From the NCBI GenBank assembly GCA_016194705.1, contig JACQAZ010000002.1:1-60258 (forward strand): a stretch of 60,258 nucleotides of DNA, in the 5' to 3' direction. A program made the position numbers and the translations under genes. This DNA comes from Elusimicrobiota bacterium. GTDB taxonomy: Bacteria; Elusimicrobiota; Elusimicrobia; UBA1565; UBA9628. The notes beneath the pieces are model-generated. The model worked only from the letters and a program-made list of their open reading frames with translations, was not told where the DNA came from and ran no database searches. Position 1 is the first letter of the stretch, and the number at the start of each line of letters is the position of its first letter. Below are positions 57,843 to 60,258 of the stretch, piece by piece.

Positions 57843-59551
57843 CGGGGCGGATCTTCCGCCGGCGCCAGTGGCTGCGCAATCTGTTCTTCGTGGCGGCCGC
57901 GGGAGTTCTCGGAGTGCTGGCCTTCGGCGTGCGCGGGCGAGAGCGGCTCCTGCTGACGGCCGTGGACGCCGAGGACGCCGCCGTCCTCTGCGCCAAAGAA
58001 GGGCTGTCGTTGGCGGACTTCTGGCGCCGGGCCGAGGTCATGGGCCTTGGCGGCGTCGTGGTGCGCGAGGAAAGCCTCAAGGCCATGGCGCGCCGCGGCG
58101 GACTTCTGATGTTCGCCCGCGACGAGGTCGAGAAATGGAGGGCCGCGGGCCTGGTCTCTCCTGCCGTTCCCATCAAGGCGGACACGGTCTGGATCAAGGA
58201 CGCCACCGTTCTCGAGGTCGTGCTGCAGGCGGCCGGACGCTACGGCATCGCCGCGTCGACCTCGGCGATGTCGGGCTACCACCTCGTGCATTTCCCCGAG
58301 CCGCTGGCGGCCTCGGGAACCTTGGAGTCGGCCCCGCTCGGTATCTACGACCCCGATGTCGTCAAGTCGCTCGAGGCAAGCGGCTTGGCCAAGGTCTACG
58401 CCCAGTCCGGAGTCCCTGAAGGCCTTTACGGGACCGTTCCCGTGAGCTGGCGCCAGGGCGGCGTCGAGGGGTTCGTCGGACCCCACAAGGGGAGTTTTGA
58501 CGCGCAGCTCGAGTCGGCCGTGCTTCCCGTCGACGCCGCCGCGCCCCGCCTGCTCAAAGTCGTCTACAGCCAGCCGGCGCGACTGCTCGTGCTGCGCCTC
58601 AATCAGACGGGCGTCGAGGCCAATTTCGACAAGCTTCGGACCGTCCTCCAGGAGCTCAAGCGCCGGGGCGTGCCTCTCTCCTTGCCGTCGAAGGCGCCGG
58701 AGGCGGCGCCGGGTCTCGAGCCGCTGCAGCGGCGACTGAGCCAGCTCCTGCTTTGGCTCTTCGGAATCTTCGGGCCGTTGCTCGCGGCCCGCTCGGGTCT
58801 CGTCGTGCTCAAAAGGACTCGAGTCGCGGCCATGGCGCATTGGCCCGTCGCCGCTCCGGTAGTCCAGCTCCTGGCCGGCGTCGTTGCCGCAGGTCTTGCG
58901 GCCGTGCTCGTCGGCTTGGCGGCCCGGTCCTGTTTCGACTCTTTGGGCTGGCTGCAGCCTTTCTCGGGCTGGGCGCGCGCGGCGCTGGTCGCGCCGCTGG
59001 TCATCGCCATGCTGACGCTCTACACGATCGATCTCGAGGAGTGGTCCGAGCGGCTCGCCGCTCCCATGTCCTGGCTCCAGTTCCTCGGGCTCCTCGCCGC
59101 CGCGTCCGCAGCGGTCGTCCTCGTCGAGCCGCGACGGATGCTGGCCCTGGCCCATTTGTCCGCTTGGACCGCGCGGCTGCAGTCCGTTCCTGCGCTTCCC
59201 TGGTGGTGGGACTGGCGCTGGCGCGAAGTCCTCATCGGCTGGCCGTGCCTCTGTCAGGCTTTCTTCCTGATCAATTGGCGCATGGATTGCCCCGATTGCG
59301 CCTCGTTGGAGGATCAGACGCTCAAGGACCCGCGCATCTGGTTCCTGCTTGGGCTTCTCGCGCCGATCGGCATCATCGCCTCCGTGGGCCAGGAGCTGGC
59401 TCCGCGCGAGCTGGCGCTGGCGCAGACCGGCTGGTCGGCTTTGGCAGGTCTCGCCTTGGGCGCGGTATCGATCGCCGTGCGCCTGCGCGGGCTCCATGGG
59501 ACCAAAGACCCAGAACATCATAGGACTATTGACCTAGACTCCCCGGCTTAG
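57839..59551 (+). CDS. DUF5693-like polytopic membrane protein
   Basis: The protein has 570 residues, starting at a GTG that overlaps the glgA stop. A signal-anchor helix (RRRQWLRNLFFVAAAGVLGV) precedes a soluble domain of ~310 residues with VDAEDAAVLCAKEGLSLADF and GLGGVVVREESLKAMARRGG, similar to DUF5693 proteins near polysaccharide pyruvyl transferases. At least seven membrane helices follow (LLLWLFGIFGPLLAA; VVQLLAGVVAAGLAAVLVGL; VAPLVIAMLTLYTIDLEEWS). It is likely in cell-envelope glycan metabolism. Its last ~16 codons overlap the promoter element of the next gene. Confidence 0.75.
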   Translation: MTGRIFRRRQWLRNLFFVAAAGVLGVLAFGVRGRERLLLTAVDAEDAAVLCAKEGLSLADFWRRAEVMGLGGVVVREESLKAMARRGGLLMFARDEVEKWRAAGLVSPAVPIKADTVWIKDATVLEVVLQAAGRYGIAASTSAMSGYHLVHFPEPLAASGTLESAPLGIYDPDVVKSLEASGLAKVYAQSGVPEGLYGTVPVSWRQGGVEGFVGPHKGSFDAQLESAVLPVDAAAPRLLKVVYSQPARLLVLRLNQTGVEANFDKLRTVLQELKRRGVPLSLPSKAPEAAPGLEPLQRRLSQLLLWLFGIFGPLLAARSGLVVLKRTRVAAMAHWPVAAPVVQLLAGVVAAGLAAVLVGLAARSCFDSLGWLQPFSGWARAALVAPLVIAMLTLYTIDLEEWSERLAAPMSWLQFLGLLAAASAAVVLVEPRRMLALAHLSAWTARLQSVPALPWWWDWRWREVLIGWPCLCQAFFLINWRMDCPDCASLEDQTLKDPRIWFLLGLLAPIGIIASVGQELAPRELALAQTGWSALAGLALGAVSIAVRLRGLHGTKDPEHHRTIDLDSPA

Positions 59552-59557
59552 TATGAT
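59502..59557 (+). promoter_or_regulatory. Promoter with conserved upstream element, leaderless
   Basis: CCAAAGACCCAG, 7 nt, TAGGACTATTGACC (59502-59534), 17 nt, TATGAT (59552-59557). The start codon is 8 nt further. The element matches that at 12541-12574. It is located inside the coding end of the preceding gene. Confidence 0.75.
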
Positions 59558-59565
59558 CAAGCCGT

Positions 59566-60258
59566 ATGGCGGTCCCGGCACTGCTGTTCGCCTCCGTCTT
59601 TCTCGGCTCGAAGGTTCTGGCCGAACCGCCCGCCAAGACGCCCCCCCAAGGCGCTCGGCCGTTCCACTCATCCTTCTTCGGCGAGGGCGGCAGCTACCAT
59701 GAGCCCGACTCGGGCGCCAAGGAATATCTCGAGCAAGGGCCCAAGCCCGATCCCGCGGCCAAGCGCGAGACCCCGGCCGCCCCGAAGAAGACTCCCGACG
59801 CCTTCCTCAAGCGCGATCCGGCCTCGCTGAGATACCAAAAGGGTGCGGAGTCGGCGCGCGAAGACGGGCTTCCCAAGGTCGAGCTTCCGGCCTATCAGGC
59901 GCCCTCGTCGTCCGACGACCGCAGGCGGTATTCCTTATGGGAGGGGATCGCGGCCCCGCTGGCCCTGCCCCCGGAAAAGATCAAGGACGTGGCACCCGAC
60001 CAGGCGAGCTCTCTGATCCGTCAGGACTACGACAGCCACATCCTCGGCGGCCCGGCGGCGCAAGCCATCGGTCTTTCGGCGCCGACGCGGGCCCAGGCTG
60101 CGGCCGCATCGCCGGAGACCTTCGTCGCGATCGACCTCGATCTCAAAGGCAAGGAACTCAAGGATGCCGTCGCGGGCCTATCGGGAGCCGCCGGCTTCCG
60201 GCAGGACCCCCGCTTCGAGCCCGTCTTCTCGGGCCCGGCGCGCGAGAAGGCGGCCGTC
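59566..60258 (+). CDS. Exported protein, 5' part (continues past window)
   Basis: 231 codons remain in the window. The ATG at 59566 is 8 nt after TATGAT, so the mRNA is leaderless or nearly so. The signal peptide is AVPALLFASVFLGSKVLA. The mature part is Pro/Lys/Ala-rich (ETPAAPKKTPDAF), then YQAPSSSDDRRRYSLWEGIA and ATFVAIDLDLKGKELK-like text (SPETFVAIDLDLKGKELKDA), which may begin a folded domain. I do not recognise the family. No Shine-Dalgarno sequence is present. Confidence 0.6.
   Translation, partial: MAVPALLFASVFLGSKVLAEPPAKTPPQGARPFHSSFFGEGGSYHEPDSGAKEYLEQGPKPDPAAKRETPAAPKKTPDAFLKRDPASLRYQKGAESAREDGLPKVELPAYQAPSSSDDRRRYSLWEGIAAPLALPPEKIKDVAPDQASSLIRQDYDSHILGGPAAQAIGLSAPTRAQAAAASPETFVAIDLDLKGKELKDAVAGLSGAAGFRQDPRFEPVFSGPAREKAAV

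Noticed and set aside
57803..59521. 572-codon antisense frame opposite the DUF5693-like gene
   Set aside because: It lacks a signal or helices, while the plus strand has clear membrane helices and coupling to glgA.
1..60258. CRISPR arrays, tRNA or rRNA genes
   Set aside because: No regularly spaced repeats, no T-loop plus acceptor pairing and no rRNA-like conserved sequence were seen.

Overview
The window is high-GC DNA of a Gram-negative bacterium. It encodes Omp85-type and other outer-membrane barrels, many signal peptides, class III cyclase signalling and no archaeal or phage genes. Gene density, the Flp-like pilin and the mix of proteins would fit Elusimicrobiota or a similar deep lineage, but this is inference, as no rRNA or taxonomic marker set is present. 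Real genes run on both strands in tight operons with ATGA, GTGA or TGATG overlaps. Many isolated genes have a -10 hexamer only 5-8 nt before the start codon, which suggests frequent leaderless mRNAs.

Bases 1-3056 are an accessory region: an ISL3-like transposase tail, integron-type cassettes with attC-like hairpins but no integrase, a RelE/RHH toxin-antitoxin pair and a WG-repeat remnant. A second cassette-like locus lies at 42310-43290. It shares an attC loop sequence and an identical 20-bp palindrome with the first.

Bases 3059-14263 hold secreted and envelope proteins around the most interesting locus (5640-7600): an ECF sigma factor, a zinc-finger membrane anti-sigma factor, a convergent CPBP intramembrane protease and a Flp-type pilin. 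The anti-sigma C-terminus aligns without gaps to the pilin C-terminus (12 of 28 identical). The sigma gene and the pilin gene share one promoter-like element, GAGAACC-N15-GTGTCTGA. Together this looks like a self-contained pilin-sensing regulatory circuit. Two large secreted proteins of unknown function follow.

Bases 14366-22882 are mainly housekeeping on the minus strand: an Omp85 protein, queG, greA, and a run uvrB, DUF4185-like, nadC, birA, tautomerase, SDR. A hicAB pair lies upstream. Bases 23536-34202 carry small secreted proteins and an envelope locus: a DUF4384 protein and a thioredoxin-TPR protein divergent from a 1356-residue exported TPR-CHAT protein, then an M48 protease and an exported tyrosine phosphatase.

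Bases 34241-42307 carry an aldo/keto reductase, a GT39-like membrane enzyme, a large DUF4175-like protein, a CpXC protein and a CCA-adding/poly(A) polymerase. Bases 43354-51129 hold two local regulons: MarR with a tiny Cys-rich membrane protein, and TetR with htrA, pirin, nitroreductase, SnoaL-like and zinc alcohol dehydrogenase genes. Each regulator has matching operators at its own gene and its target. A cyclase/outer-membrane-barrel pair sits between them. Bases 51126-59551 hold a second GT39-TPR protein, an M50 protease, trpS (one frameshift), scpA, scpB, glgA (apparent CTG start) and a DUF5693-like membrane protein. The last gene runs off the window.
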